From positions 124,001-188,000 of the forward strand of contig WQZN01000001.1 of assembly GCA_009780695.1 (NCBI GenBank): DNA of 64,000 bases, read 5' to 3'. The notes below the pieces were generated by a model. The model was not told where the DNA came from. It was given only the letters and a program-made list of their open reading frames with translations, and made no database searches. This document shows positions 1-8,598 of this stretch, piece after piece. The stretch's first letter is position 1, and each line of letters begins with the position of its first letter. The position numbers and the translations under genes were made by a program. Source of the DNA: Microbacteriaceae bacterium. GTDB taxonomy: Bacteria; Actinomycetota; Actinomycetes; Actinomycetales; Microbacteriaceae.

Positions 1-692
1 ACGAACGCGCGCGCCTGCTCGCCGAGTTGACCGCCGCACAGGACGAACTCGCGACCATGCACCGGCAGGCCGGCGAGACGAGCGAGCGAGCGCGTCTCGC
101 CCGTGAGCTGCACGACACCGTCACACAGAGCCTCACGGGCCTCGTCATGCTGTCCGAACGGGCGGGCGCGCAACTGCGCGCCGGGCAGAGCGCCGAGGCC
201 GCGGCATCCGTCTCACTCGTCGAATCGGCCGCACGCGAGGCGCTCGACGAGGCGCGCAGCCTCGTTGCGACCATGACGCCCGTCGCGACCGACTCGGGGC
301 TCGCCGAGGCGCTGCGGCGCGTCGGCGCGCGCTTCGAGCGCGAGACCGGCGTGGTCGTCGAGACGCAGGTCGTCGAACAGCAGCTGCCGCGCGAGCAGGA
401 GGTCGTGCTGCTGCGCTGCGCCCAGGAGGGCCTGGCGAACGTGCGCAAGCACGCTCAGGCGCGCCGCGTGGTCGTCGCGGTGACACGCGACGAGGCGACG
501 GGCGCCGTCGCGCTGAGCGTGCGCGACGACGGAGTCGGGCTCACCGCGGAGTCCCTCGGCGATGACCCCGGCTTCGGCGTCGCCGGAATGTGCGAGCGGG
601 TCGGGATGCTGGGCGGCACCCTCACCCTCGGCACGCGGCCCGGCGGCGGGGCCGAGCTCGCGATCGTGATCCCGAGCGGAGCGCACACGTGA
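1..692 (+). CDS. Two-component sensor histidine kinase, HisKA_3/NarL type (5' end outside window)
   Basis: This is the 3' part of a sensor kinase gene; the frame is open from base 3, so its start lies to the left and none is called. The visible part has the HisKA_3 phosphoacceptor helix (RELHDTVTQS, His codon at 111-113) and a HATPase_c fold with N-box (LANVRKHAQ) and G-boxes (DDGVGL, GFGVAGM). The sensor domain and any membrane segments are not in view, so the signal is unknown. The TGA overlaps the GTG of the next gene, a response regulator, so the two form a translationally coupled pair. Confidence 0.9.
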   Translation, partial: ERARLLAELTAAQDELATMHRQAGETSERARLARELHDTVTQSLTGLVMLSERAGAQLRAGQSAEAAASVSLVESAAREALDEARSLVATMTPVATDSGLAEALRRVGARFERETGVVVETQVVEQQLPREQEVVLLRCAQEGLANVRKHAQARRVVVAVTRDEATGAVALSVRDDGVGLTAESLGDDPGFGVAGMCERVGMLGGTLTLGTRPGGGAELAIVIPSGAHT

Positions 693-1309
693 TCCGGGTG
701 CTCGTGGCCGACGACCACCCCATCGTCCGCAGCGGAGTCGTCGCGCTGCTCGCCACGGCGCCCGACATCGAGGTCGTCGGCGAGGCCGCGAACGGACTCG
801 AAGCGGTCACCGCCGCCGCGCAGCTCGCGCCCGACGTCGTGTTGATGGACTTGAGGATGCCGGCGCTCGGCGGAGCCGGCGCGACCGAGCAGCTGCTCAC
901 GGCACCCCACCCGCCGAAGGTGCTCGTGCTCACGACCTACGACACCGACGACGACATCATCGCCGCGATCGAGGCCGGCGCGAGCGGCTACCTGCTGAAG
1001 GCCGCGCCGAGCGAGGAGATCCTCGCCGCGGTGCGCGCGGTGCACGCCGGCAAGACGGCCCTTGCGCCGTCGATCGCCGCCGCGCTCGTGAAGCGCGTGC
1101 GGACCGGCGCCGCCGTGCCTCGGCTGTCGGGCCGCGAGCTCGAGGTGCTGCGGCTCGTGGCATCCGGTCTCAGCAACCCGCAGATCGCCGCGGAGCTGTT
1201 CATCGGCGAGGCGACCGTCAAGACCCACCTGCTGCACGTGTTCGAGAAGCTCGAGGTCGCCGATCGCACCCGCGCGGTGACGAGGGCGCTGGAGCTCGGG
1301 GTCCTCTAG
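689..1309 (+). CDS. Response regulator, NarL/LuxR family
   Basis: A 206-residue DNA-binding response regulator, partner of the kinase just upstream. I place the start at the GTG inside GTGA because the receiver domain begins at once (IRVLVADDHP). Acidic pocket D8/D9 and phospho-acceptor D54 (VLMDLRMP) are present. A LuxR-type helix-turn-helix (LSGRELEVLRLVASGLS, then TVKTHLLHVFEKL) fills about residues 140-200. The length is normal for the family. An in-frame extension upstream only repeats kinase codons and is not needed. Target genes cannot be told from the sequence. Confidence 0.93.
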   Translation: MIRVLVADDHPIVRSGVVALLATAPDIEVVGEAANGLEAVTAAAQLAPDVVLMDLRMPALGGAGATEQLLTAPHPPKVLVLTTYDTDDDIIAAIEAGASGYLLKAAPSEEILAAVRAVHAGKTALAPSIAAALVKRVRTGAAVPRLSGRELEVLRLVASGLSNPQIAAELFIGEATVKTHLLHVFEKLEVADRTRAVTRALELGVL

Positions 1310-1331
1310 TCCGCAGCGCCGCGGCGCCGGC

Positions 1332-3332
1332 TCACTGAGCCGTCGGCCCCGAGCCCGCGACCGAGCTGGACAGCGGCTGGCCCGACGAGCGCGTCACGAA
1401 GCAGTAGTAGTTGCGCTGGTCGTTGTCCCACTGGTCCTGCGTGACGGGGTAGCTCGCCACGATCTGCAGGTCGGTGTAGGCCGCCGCCGCGTTCATGTCG
1501 ATGATGCCGGACTTGCTGCACAGCAGGTTGATCTGGCTCGAGATCTCGTTCTGACCGGGGAAGGGCGCCGCCGGGTCGGCCGAGTACGGCGCGGTGTAGA
1601 CGAGCTGCGCCGCGTGCTGCGCGGTGCAGTCGACGACCGTGAACGTCTGGTCCCACGCGCCCGAGAACGGGTCGATGCACTCGCCGCCGTGCAGCTGGTC
1701 CCACTCGTAGGTGCCCGCGGGCAGCGGGCCTGCGGCGGCGGCGGCTGGCGGCGTCGTGGGGGTCTGCGTCGGCGTCGCGGCAGGGGACGTGGGGCGGCTC
1801 GTGGGCGTGTTCGCCGCGATCGGAGCGCCGTCGTTGCGGTTCGCGATGGCCCGGCCGAGAGCGAAGAGCGCCACCCCGACGAGCACCGCGACCAACACGG
1901 CGAGACCGATGAGCAGCCAGCGGTTCATGCCGCGGATGCCGCCGATGCCGGTTCCTCCGCGACGGGGGCCACGGCCCGAGCCCGAGTCGCTCGGCTGCGG
2001 AGCCCACGCGGGCTGCACGGCGATCGCCGCGGGCGCCGCCGTGGCGAGCTCCTCGCCGGTGCCGCTCGGCGCGACCATCTGCGTCAGCGCGTCGAAGGCG
2101 CCCTCGGCCGGCGGCCACTGCGGCACGATCGAGGTCTCGACCGTCTTGGGCTGCGCGCCGAGCATGTCGGCGATGTCGCTCCAGTCGGAGGTGACGTGCT
2201 CGTCGGGGGCGGCGCCGGCGTTCGCGTCAGGGGCGCCGGGGGCGGCATCCGTCGCGGCGGTCACGGGCAGATCGATGAGCGGCGCCGGTGCCGCCGCGGC
2301 AGCCGCAGGGCCGGCGAAGCCCGGCACCGTGTCGATGAGCTGCGTGGGGTCCTCGGCGGCTGCGGCCTTCTCGGTGAAGCCCGGCGCCTCGAGCAGCTGC
2401 GTCGGCTCGGAGGGCGCCGCCTCATCGGGCATCGTGAACTCGTCGAGCGGCGGAACCGGGGTCGCGACGAACTCCGGCGCGACCGGCAGCGCGACGGTGG
2501 GGTGCGCGAAGAGGTCGATCGGCTCGGAAGCCGGCTCGGGGGCCACGTCGAGCTGCGGCGCCGTCGGCGTCTCGGGGACGGGCGGCCACGCGAAGTCGTT
2601 CCGCACCGCGGCGGGCGGCGCGAGCTCCGCAGGCGCGATCGGCTTCGGCATCACGAGCGGGGCCGCCGCGGGGATCACGAAGGGCGCTTCGGGCTCGGGG
2701 GATGCCGACGCATCGGCGGCCGCGTTGAGCGCCGGGTCCGCGTCGCCGGTCGGCGCCAACTGCCACCGGAACGCAGCGGGCGTCTCGTTCGGCGCCTCCA
2801 CCGCGGGGTGGGGCGCACGCAGCGTGGTGTCGAAGGTGAGCGCCGCGGCGGGAGACAGCGGGGCCGGGGTCGCGGTCTCCGGAGCGGGGGCGACCGGTGC
2901 CTCAGGTGCAGCCGGTGCGAACAGCGCGGCGAGAGGGGACGCCGGCTCGGGCTCGATCGCCGGGGCCGGCGCCGCCGGGGCGACGGGCAGGTCGTGTTCC
3001 GGGGCCGGGACGGCCTCGAGCATGCCGGTCTCCCACGAGAAGCGCGCCTTCGGGCGCTCGTCGGAGGCCTCGGCGCCGTCAGCGGCGGCGGGCGCGATCG
3101 GCTCCGCGGGTGCGACCGGCTGGGTGGCGGGGACCGCCGTCGGGGTGGCCCCGGTGCTGACATCCTGTTCGGCCGCGGCCTTGGCGAGTGCCGCCTCGGC
3201 TTCGCGACGTTCACGACGCGACTCGATGCGACCGCCGCTCAACTGCGCGAGCAGCCAGTCGGTGCTGCCGGGCTCGGCCTCACCGTCCGCCTGCTGCGGG
3301 TCGACCGACGGGTCGCGGGGTTCGTCGGTCAC
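1332..3332 (-). CDS. Septum formation family protein with long disordered N-terminus
   Basis: A 666-residue membrane protein. The first ~460 residues are an Ala/Pro/Glu-rich, low-complexity cytoplasmic region with repeated short acidic motifs. Then come a single membrane helix (WLLIGLAVLVAVLVGVALF), a Thr/Pro linker and an extracytoplasmic domain with conserved cysteines (GGECIDPF, VVDCTAQH, INLLCS, YYCFV), which I recognise as the Septum_form family. Its role in division is known only by family name. The ATG overlaps the pyrE stop by four bases, so it is probably translated from the pyrE message. The very long N-terminus is unusual for this family. Confidence 0.8.
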   Translation of the reverse strand: MTDEPRDPSVDPQQADGEAEPGSTDWLLAQLSGGRIESRRERREAEAALAKAAAEQDVSTGATPTAVPATQPVAPAEPIAPAAADGAEASDERPKARFSWETGMLEAVPAPEHDLPVAPAAPAPAIEPEPASPLAALFAPAAPEAPVAPAPETATPAPLSPAAALTFDTTLRAPHPAVEAPNETPAAFRWQLAPTGDADPALNAAADASASPEPEAPFVIPAAAPLVMPKPIAPAELAPPAAVRNDFAWPPVPETPTAPQLDVAPEPASEPIDLFAHPTVALPVAPEFVATPVPPLDEFTMPDEAAPSEPTQLLEAPGFTEKAAAAEDPTQLIDTVPGFAGPAAAAAAPAPLIDLPVTAATDAAPGAPDANAGAAPDEHVTSDWSDIADMLGAQPKTVETSIVPQWPPAEGAFDALTQMVAPSGTGEELATAAPAAIAVQPAWAPQPSDSGSGRGPRRGGTGIGGIRGMNRWLLIGLAVLVAVLVGVALFALGRAIANRNDGAPIAANTPTSRPTSPAATPTQTPTTPPAAAAAGPLPAGTYEWDQLHGGECIDPFSGAWDQTFTVVDCTAQHAAQLVYTAPYSADPAAPFPGQNEISSQINLLCSKSGIIDMNAAAAYTDLQIVASYPVTQDQWDNDQRNYYCFVTRSSGQPLSSSVAGSGPTAQ

Positions 3333-3877
3333 GCAAGCCCCAGATCGGCGAGATCGATCGCGGCGAAGTAGGGGTAGCCCTCGGCCTCGATGATCTCCTT
3401 CGCGCCGGTGGCGCGGTCGACGACGACGGCGACGCCGGCGATCTCGGCGCCGACCTTCTTCAGCGCCTCGATCGCCTTGAGCGGCGAACCGCCCGTGGTC
3501 GAGGTGTCTTCGAGCACGATGACGCGCTTGCCGGCGAGCTCGGGGCCCTCGACCTGGCGGCCGCGGCCGTGGTCCTTCGGCTCCTTGCGCACGACGAACG
3601 CGTCGTACGTGAAGCCGCGCGCGGCGCCCTGGTGCAGCACGGCCGAGGCGATGGGGTCGGCGCCCATGGTGAGGCCGCCGACGGCCGCGACGCCCGGCAC
3701 GTCCTTGATGAGATCGAGCATGACCTGGCCGATGAGGGGTGCGACGCGGTGGTCGAGGCTCACCTTGCGCATGTCGACGTAGTAGGTGGCCTTCTTGCCG
3801 CTGGTGAGCGTGAAGTCCCCGTGGAACACGGCATCGGACTTGATGTACTCGATCAGCTGGGCGCGGGCGTCAGTCAC
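3329..3877 (-). CDS. pyrE: Orotate phosphoribosyltransferase
   Basis: Converts orotate and PRPP to orotidine 5'-monophosphate in cytosolic pyrimidine synthesis. The 182-residue product has the PRPP-binding loop (VIVLEDTSTTGGS, residues 119-131) and the flexible catalytic loop (KEPKDHGRG, about 98-106). The start is GTG at 3877, seven bases after a -10-like TAGACT (3885-3890), which suggests a leaderless message. It is followed with a four-base overlap by the septum-formation-family gene. Confidence 0.96.
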   Translation of the reverse strand: MTDARAQLIEYIKSDAVFHGDFTLTSGKKATYYVDMRKVSLDHRVAPLIGQVMLDLIKDVPGVAAVGGLTMGADPIASAVLHQGAARGFTYDAFVVRKEPKDHGRGRQVEGPELAGKRVIVLEDTSTTGGSPLKAIEALKKVGAEIAGVAVVVDRATGAKEIIEAEGYPYFAAIDLADLGLA

Positions 3878-3884
3878 GCACGCG

Positions 3885-3890
3885 AGTCTA
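3885..3890 (-). promoter_or_regulatory. Leaderless -10 element of pyrE
   Basis: TAGACT on the minus strand ends seven bases before the GTG of pyrE and there is no Shine-Dalgarno sequence in between. Initiation at or next to the start codon would give a leaderless transcript. Confidence 0.5.
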
Positions 3891-3965
3891 GTGGGGGCGT
3901 TCCTGTGAGACAGGTGCCCGATATCGCGGCGACGACGGCCGCGACGCGCCCCCGGACGATCGTCC

Positions 3966-3971
3966 TAGGCT
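3966..3971 (+). promoter_or_regulatory. Leaderless -10 element of fbiA
   Basis: TAGGCT is followed by exactly six bases and then the ATG of fbiA, with no ribosome binding site. The same layout recurs at several other genes in the window. Confidence 0.55.
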
Positions 3972-3977
3972 CTAGGG

Positions 3978-5015
3978 ATGCTTCAGAACATCGTCGTCCT
4001 CGCCGGCGGCGTCGGGGGCGCGCGGTTCACGCGCGGTCTCGTCGCGGAGCTCGAGGCGCGGCATCCCGACCCCGCCACCCGCCCCGACGTGACCGCCGTC
4101 GTCAACACGGGTGACGACGCCTGGGTCGCCGGGCTGCGCATCACTCCCGACCTCGACTCGATGATGTACACGCTCGCCGGGCGCAACGACGAGGAGCGCG
4201 GCTGGGGGCTGCGCGACGAGTCGTACCGGGTCTCGGCCGAGCTCAGCGCCTACGGCGTCGGCTGGCCCTGGTTCACCCTCGGCGACCTCGACCTCGGCAC
4301 CCACATCGCCCGTTCGGCGATGCTGCGCGACGGGCTCAGCCACACCCAGGTCGTCGAGAGACTGACCGCGCGGTGGAACGACGGTCTCGGGCCGCCTGTG
4401 CGGCTGCTGCCGATGAGCGACTCGCCCATCGAGACGCACGTCGAGATCGACCTCGGTTCCGGGCCCGAGCTCGTGCACTTCGAGGAATGGTGGGTCAAGC
4501 ACCGCGCATCGGTTCCCGCGCAGCGGTTCGTGCAGGTCGGGCTGCCCGGGGCATCCGCCACCTGGCAGGTGCGGGACGCGCTGTCGGCGGCCTCGCTGAT
4601 CCTGATCGCGCCCTCGAACCCGGTCGTGTCGATCGGCACGATCCTCGCGGTGCCCGGTGTGCGGGCCGCGATCGACGCGTCGGGCGCGCCCGTCGTGGGC
4701 GTCTCGCCGATCATCGGCGGCGCGGTCGTGCGCGGCATGGCGGATGCCTGCCTCACCGCGATCGGGGTGGAGACCTCTGCGGCGGCGGTCGCGGCGCACT
4801 ACGGGGCGCGGTCTGCGGCCTTCGCCGGCTCGGGCGCTCTGCGGCCGGGGCTGCTGTCGGGGTGGCTCGTCGGCGAGGAGGACGCGGCGCTCGTCCCCGG
4901 GGTCGAGGCGCTCGGCATCCGCACCCGCGCCGTTCCGCTGTGGATGACGGATGTCGCCGCCTCGGCCGCCCTGGCCGGCACCGCGCTCGACCTCGGGGCG
5001 CAGCTCGCGGAGTAG
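3978..5015 (+). CDS. fbiA: 2-phospho-L-lactate transferase (CofD/FbiA), F420 biosynthesis
   Basis: Transfers the phospholactyl-type moiety from its nucleotide-activated donor to the ribityl side chain of FO, forming (dehydro-)F420-0. The 345-residue protein has the N-terminal nucleotide-binding loop AGGVGGARFTRGL (residues 9-21) and the family motifs NTGDD, DLDSMMYTL and IAPSNPVVSIGTILAV. The length is slightly above the usual ~310-330. It is transcribed apart from cofE and cofC, which lie on the other strand about 8 kb away, and its ATG fits a leaderless start. Together with fbiC, cofE and cofC it completes the known F420 gene set. Confidence 0.95.
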   Translation: MLQNIVVLAGGVGGARFTRGLVAELEARHPDPATRPDVTAVVNTGDDAWVAGLRITPDLDSMMYTLAGRNDEERGWGLRDESYRVSAELSAYGVGWPWFTLGDLDLGTHIARSAMLRDGLSHTQVVERLTARWNDGLGPPVRLLPMSDSPIETHVEIDLGSGPELVHFEEWWVKHRASVPAQRFVQVGLPGASATWQVRDALSAASLILIAPSNPVVSIGTILAVPGVRAAIDASGAPVVGVSPIIGGAVVRGMADACLTAIGVETSAAAVAAHYGARSAAFAGSGALRPGLLSGWLVGEEDAALVPGVEALGIRTRAVPLWMTDVAASAALAGTALDLGAQLAE

Positions 5016-5062
5016 GTCTGCGCGGCGGGCGGCTCGGCCGGTGGCTTCTCCTTTTTCAAGCT

Positions 5063-5093
5063 GTACAAAATCGCGATTTTCGCGATTTTGTAC
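5063..5093. repeat. AT-rich perfect inverted repeat sharing an 18-mer with the 17.7-kb hairpin
   Basis: Two 14-base arms (GTACAAAATCGCGA at 5063-5076 and its complement at 5080-5093) flank a TTT loop. It stands out in a 70% G+C background. The 18 bases at 5076-5093 recur exactly at 17697-17714. It lies 48 bases after the fbiA stop, so it could terminate fbiA or act as a protein-binding site. Confidence 0.8.
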
Positions 5094-5216
5094 GCGGTGG
5101 AATCGGACAGCCGTCACACCGCTGAGTGCGGCCGGGGCTACTGCAACCGGGTCGGCACCACGCGTGTCGCGTGTCTTGCGCAACGCCGAACCGCCCCGGA
5201 TGTCGGTGGTGCTGCG

Positions 5217-5222
5217 TAGCGT
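5217..5222 (+). promoter_or_regulatory. Leaderless -10 element of the 5229 hydrolase
   Basis: TAGCGT lies six bases before the ATG at 5229, the same geometry as at fbiA. No ribosome binding site is seen. Confidence 0.5.
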
Positions 5223-5228
5223 CGAAGC

Positions 5229-6032
5229 ATGCACATCGAGAGCCGCGGCGAGGGCACGCCGCTCGTCCTGATCCACGGGTTCGGCGTCGATCACCGCATC
5301 CTGCTGCCGCTCGACCCCGTCATCGCCGGCGGCGGATGGCGGCGGGTCTACCTCGACCTGCCCGGCATGGGGCGCTCGCCGATCGGCGAGATCGCGAGCT
5401 CGGAGGGCGTGGCGGCCGCCGTGGCCGGCGCCGTCCGCGAGGCGGTCGGCGACGAGCCCTTCGCCGTGCTCGGCAACTCCTACGGCGGAATGCTGGCGCG
5501 GCGGGTCGCGCACGACTTCGGCGCGCAGGTGCTCGGGCTCGCGACGCTGGCCGGGGTCTTCGTCGCGGCGCACGGCGCGCGCACGGCGCCGCCGCGCACC
5601 GTGCTGCATGAGGAGCCGGCGATCTTCGCGGGCATCGACCCCCAAGTCGCCGAGGGCTATCGGAACTTCGCGGTGTGGCAGTCGGCCGCGGGGCTCGAGA
5701 ACTTCATCGAGACGGTGCAGCCCGGTCTCGATGCCATGGACCAGAAGGCGCTCGAGCGGATCGCCGAGCACTACTCCTTCGACGTGGAGCCGGAGGACGC
5801 GGCATCCGCCCCGTTCACCCGCCCCTCTCTCTTCATCGCGGGTCGGCACGACGAGGTGACCGGCTATCAGGACGCCTGGCAGCGGCTCGACCACTACCCG
5901 CGGGGCTCGTTCCTCGTGTTGGACGCGGCCGGGCACAACATCATCGGCGAGCAGTTCGAGCTCGTCAGCGCGGCGGTCGGCGAGTGGCTCGGCCGCATGC
6001 GCCGGCACGCAGCCGGGGGCGCCGAGAGCTGA
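5229..6032 (+). CDS. Alpha/beta-fold hydrolase
   Basis: A 267-residue cytosolic hydrolase of unknown substrate. It has the oxyanion HGFG motif at 16-19, the nucleophile elbow GNSYGG with Ser84, and likely acid and base D208 (AGRHDEV) and H236 (AAGHN). It sits between fbiA and fbiC on the same strand, but its own leaderless promoter and the 213-base gap before it argue against tight coupling to F420 synthesis. The fold is clear; no function can be assigned. Confidence 0.85.
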   Translation: MHIESRGEGTPLVLIHGFGVDHRILLPLDPVIAGGGWRRVYLDLPGMGRSPIGEIASSEGVAAAVAGAVREAVGDEPFAVLGNSYGGMLARRVAHDFGAQVLGLATLAGVFVAAHGARTAPPRTVLHEEPAIFAGIDPQVAEGYRNFAVWQSAAGLENFIETVQPGLDAMDQKALERIAEHYSFDVEPEDAASAPFTRPSLFIAGRHDEVTGYQDAWQRLDHYPRGSFLVLDAAGHNIIGEQFELVSAAVGEWLGRMRRHAAGGAES

Positions 6033-6203
6033 CGCGCCCGGCGCGGCGGTGTCACGAATCCGCCGCTCGAATCGATACGAGCCGGGTTAGGCTGGGCGCA
6101 TCGGCAGCGGCCTGGATTTGGGCCGCCGGAACGCGAGGCTCTGATCTTGAGCGGGCGCGAGTCCGGCATCCGTCTCGTTCCTCCTGTCTTCACGAGGTCT
6201 TCC

Positions 6204-8516
6204 ATGGCTGTCCCGCTTCTGCTGCGCACCCCTGCCGCGGCATACACCCGCCCCGCCGAACTCGACGGTGCGTTCGACCGGCTGGAATCGGCGGCCGAGC
6301 CGTGGCGGACGCTGGCGCACGAGGATGCCGTGACCCTCCTCGCCGCGCGCGACGACGACCTCGATCGGCTGCTCGCCGTAGCCGGAGGCATCCGCGACGC
6401 CGGCCTCGCCGCTGCGGGGCGCCCCGGCGTCATCACCTACTCGCGCAAGGTGTTCATCCCGCTCACGCACCTGTGCCAGGACCGCTGCCACTACTGCATC
6501 TTCGTGCAGACCCCGGGCAAACTCGCCAAGGCCGGAATCTCGCCGTACATGTCGGCCGACGAGGTGCTCGAGGTCGCCCGCGCGGGCGCTGCGCTCGGCT
6601 GCAAGGAGGCGCTGCTGACCCTCGGCGACCGGCCCGAGAACCGCTGGCCGGTCGCGCGCGCGTGGCTCGACGAGCACGGCTACGCGTCGACGCTCGACTA
6701 CGTGCGCGACATGGCCGAGCTGATCCTGCGCGAGACCGGGCTGCTGCCGCACCTCAACCCCGGCGTCATGTCCTGGGCCGAGCTGCAGCGGCTCAAGCCC
6801 GTCGGACCGTCGATGGGCATGATGCTCGAGACGACCTCGACCCGCATCTGGGAGACCCCGGGCGAGGCCCACTTCGGGTCGCCCGACAAGGACCCGGCGG
6901 TGCGGCTGCAGGTGATCGAGGATGCCGGGCGCTCCCGCATCCCGTTCACCACCGGGGTGCTGCTCGGCATCGGCGAGACACCCGCCGACCGCATCGACGC
7001 GGTGCTCGCGCTGCGTGACGCGCAGGCCCGGCACGGTCACATCCAGGAAGTGATCGTGCAGAACTTCCGCGCCAAGAACGCCACCGCGATGATGGGCGCC
7101 GTCGACCTCGAGACCCAGGAATACGCGGCGGCCGTCGCCGTCACCCGCGTGCTGCTGGGGCCCGGCATGCGCGTGCAGGCGCCGCCGAACCTGACGGATG
7201 CCGCCGAGCTGCAGCTGCTGATCCGCGCCGGCATCGACGACTGGGGCGGCGTCTCGCCGCTCACCCCCGACCACGTCAACCCCGAACGTCCCTGGCCCCA
7301 GATCGAGGAGCTCGCGCGGCTCACCGCCGAGGGCGGCTACACACTGCGCGAGCGGCTCACCGTGCACCCGCACTTCCTGCGCGAGGCACGCGGGACCGCG
7401 GACGGGCGCGGGGCCGACTGGGTCGACGACCGCCTGCTGCCGCGGGTGCTCGAGCTCGCCGACGACTACGGGCTGGCGCGTCGGGACGCGTACCTCGAGT
7501 CGGTGCTGCGCGCGGCATCCACCGATCCGGCCGGGCTGAGCGACGCCGAGTACACCGCGCTGCTGCACGCCGACGGCGACGACCTCGAGGAACTCGCCGC
7601 GCTCGCCGACCGCGTGCGCCGCGAGCACGTCGGCGACCCCGTGACCTATGCCGTCAACCGCAACCTCGACTCCTCACTGGGCCTCGACCCGGCTCTCGTC
7701 GCCGAGCTCGCGGATGAGGCCGTCGCACTCGGCGCCACCGAGATCTGCATGCAGGGCCTGCCCCCGCGTGAGCTCGGCGCCGACGGCTATCTCGACCTCG
7801 TGCGCGCGATCAAGGGTGCGCAGCCCTCTCTGCACCTGCACGCCTTCCGCCCCGCCGAAGTGCTCGACGGAGCGGACCGCGCCGGGCTGCCCCTCGCCGA
7901 CTGGCTGGTGAGCCTGCGCGCAGCCGGGGTGGACACCGTGCCGGGCACCGCGGCCCGGATCCTCGACGATCGCATACGCGGAATCCTCACGGGGGCCACC
8001 GACATTCCCGCCGCCGCATGGGTCGAGGCTGTGGAGAACGCGCACCGCGCGGGCCTGCGCTCGACGGCGACCATGGTCTACGGCCACCTGGAAACCGCCG
8101 CCGACCAGGTGAGACACCTGCGCCGACTCGCCGCGCTGCAGGACCGCACCGGTGGCTTCACCGAGTTCATCGCGATGCCGTGGCTGCCGACCGAGTCGCC
8201 CGTCGAGGTGCCCGGCGCGCGCCCCGGGCCGAGCCTGCGCGAGTCGCGCGCCGTGCACGCCGTCGCCCGGCTCATGTTCGCGGGCCGCATCGACCACGTG
8301 CAGGCCGCGTGGACCAAGCTCGGCCTGCGCGGCGCCCAACTCGTGCTCGCCGGCGGCGCCGACGACCTCGGCGGCGTGCTGCTCGACGGCGTCATCGATC
8401 CGAGCGCCGGCCCCGAAGCCGGGCGGCAGCTGACCGTGTCGGATGTCACGCGCCTCGCCGCCGAGCTCGGCCGCCCTGTGCGGCAGCGGACGACGACCTA
8501 CGGCGAGGTCGCGTAG
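6204..8516 (+). CDS. fbiC: FbiC-type CofG-CofH fusion with degenerate CofH half
   Basis: FO synthase joins a tyrosine-derived radical to 5-amino-6-ribitylaminouracil (CofH) and closes the deazaflavin ring (CofG). The CofG half is intact: radical-SAM cysteines C91, C95, C98 (THLCQDRCHYC) and the LTLGDRPE segment. The CofH half, from about residue 478, aligns by eye with FbiC (TYAVNRN, PGTAARILDD, MVYGH, RTGGFTEF, RQRTTTYG). However, the stretch after NRN that should hold the second CxxxCxxC is about 21 residues short and has no cysteine, and the GGIxP motif reads GLPP. The start is ATG 6204, preceded by GAGG at proper spacing; an in-frame TTG at 6147 is less likely. Confidence 0.9.
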   Translation: MAVPLLLRTPAAAYTRPAELDGAFDRLESAAEPWRTLAHEDAVTLLAARDDDLDRLLAVAGGIRDAGLAAAGRPGVITYSRKVFIPLTHLCQDRCHYCIFVQTPGKLAKAGISPYMSADEVLEVARAGAALGCKEALLTLGDRPENRWPVARAWLDEHGYASTLDYVRDMAELILRETGLLPHLNPGVMSWAELQRLKPVGPSMGMMLETTSTRIWETPGEAHFGSPDKDPAVRLQVIEDAGRSRIPFTTGVLLGIGETPADRIDAVLALRDAQARHGHIQEVIVQNFRAKNATAMMGAVDLETQEYAAAVAVTRVLLGPGMRVQAPPNLTDAAELQLLIRAGIDDWGGVSPLTPDHVNPERPWPQIEELARLTAEGGYTLRERLTVHPHFLREARGTADGRGADWVDDRLLPRVLELADDYGLARRDAYLESVLRAASTDPAGLSDAEYTALLHADGDDLEELAALADRVRREHVGDPVTYAVNRNLDSSLGLDPALVAELADEAVALGATEICMQGLPPRELGADGYLDLVRAIKGAQPSLHLHAFRPAEVLDGADRAGLPLADWLVSLRAAGVDTVPGTAARILDDRIRGILTGATDIPAAAWVEAVENAHRAGLRSTATMVYGHLETAADQVRHLRRLAALQDRTGGFTEFIAMPWLPTESPVEVPGARPGPSLRESRAVHAVARLMFAGRIDHVQAAWTKLGLRGAQLVLAGGADDLGGVLLDGVIDPSAGPEAGRQLTVSDVTRLAAELGRPVRQRTTTYGEVA

Positions 8517-8540
8517 TGCGGGGGTCGTACGGAGAAACGG

Positions 8541-8589
8541 GGCCTCGATACGCGGCCTCGCTGACGCTCGGCTGCTACTCGACCACCGG
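8541..8589. repeat. REP-like element GGTCTCGATACG...CTACTCGACC, copy 1
   Basis: It begins GGCCTCGATACGCGG and ends GCTACTCGACCACCGG. The ends are partly complementary (CTCGA/TCGAG-type), so it can fold back. It fills most of the gap between the fbiC stop and the GTG of the next gene. Related copies occur near 13.1, 14.0 and 16.1 kb. Confidence 0.8.
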
Positions 8590-8598
8590 AGGCCGCGC

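Noticed and set aside
1614-3393. Two long plus-strand frames opposite the septum-formation-family gene
   Set aside because: They mirror the Ala/Pro-rich codons of the opposite strand and lack a ribosome binding site or recognisable domain.
5063-5093. LexA-type SOS box
   Set aside because: The palindrome is GTACAAAATCGCGA-based and lacks the GAAC/GTTC halves of the actinobacterial LexA box. No SOS gene follows.
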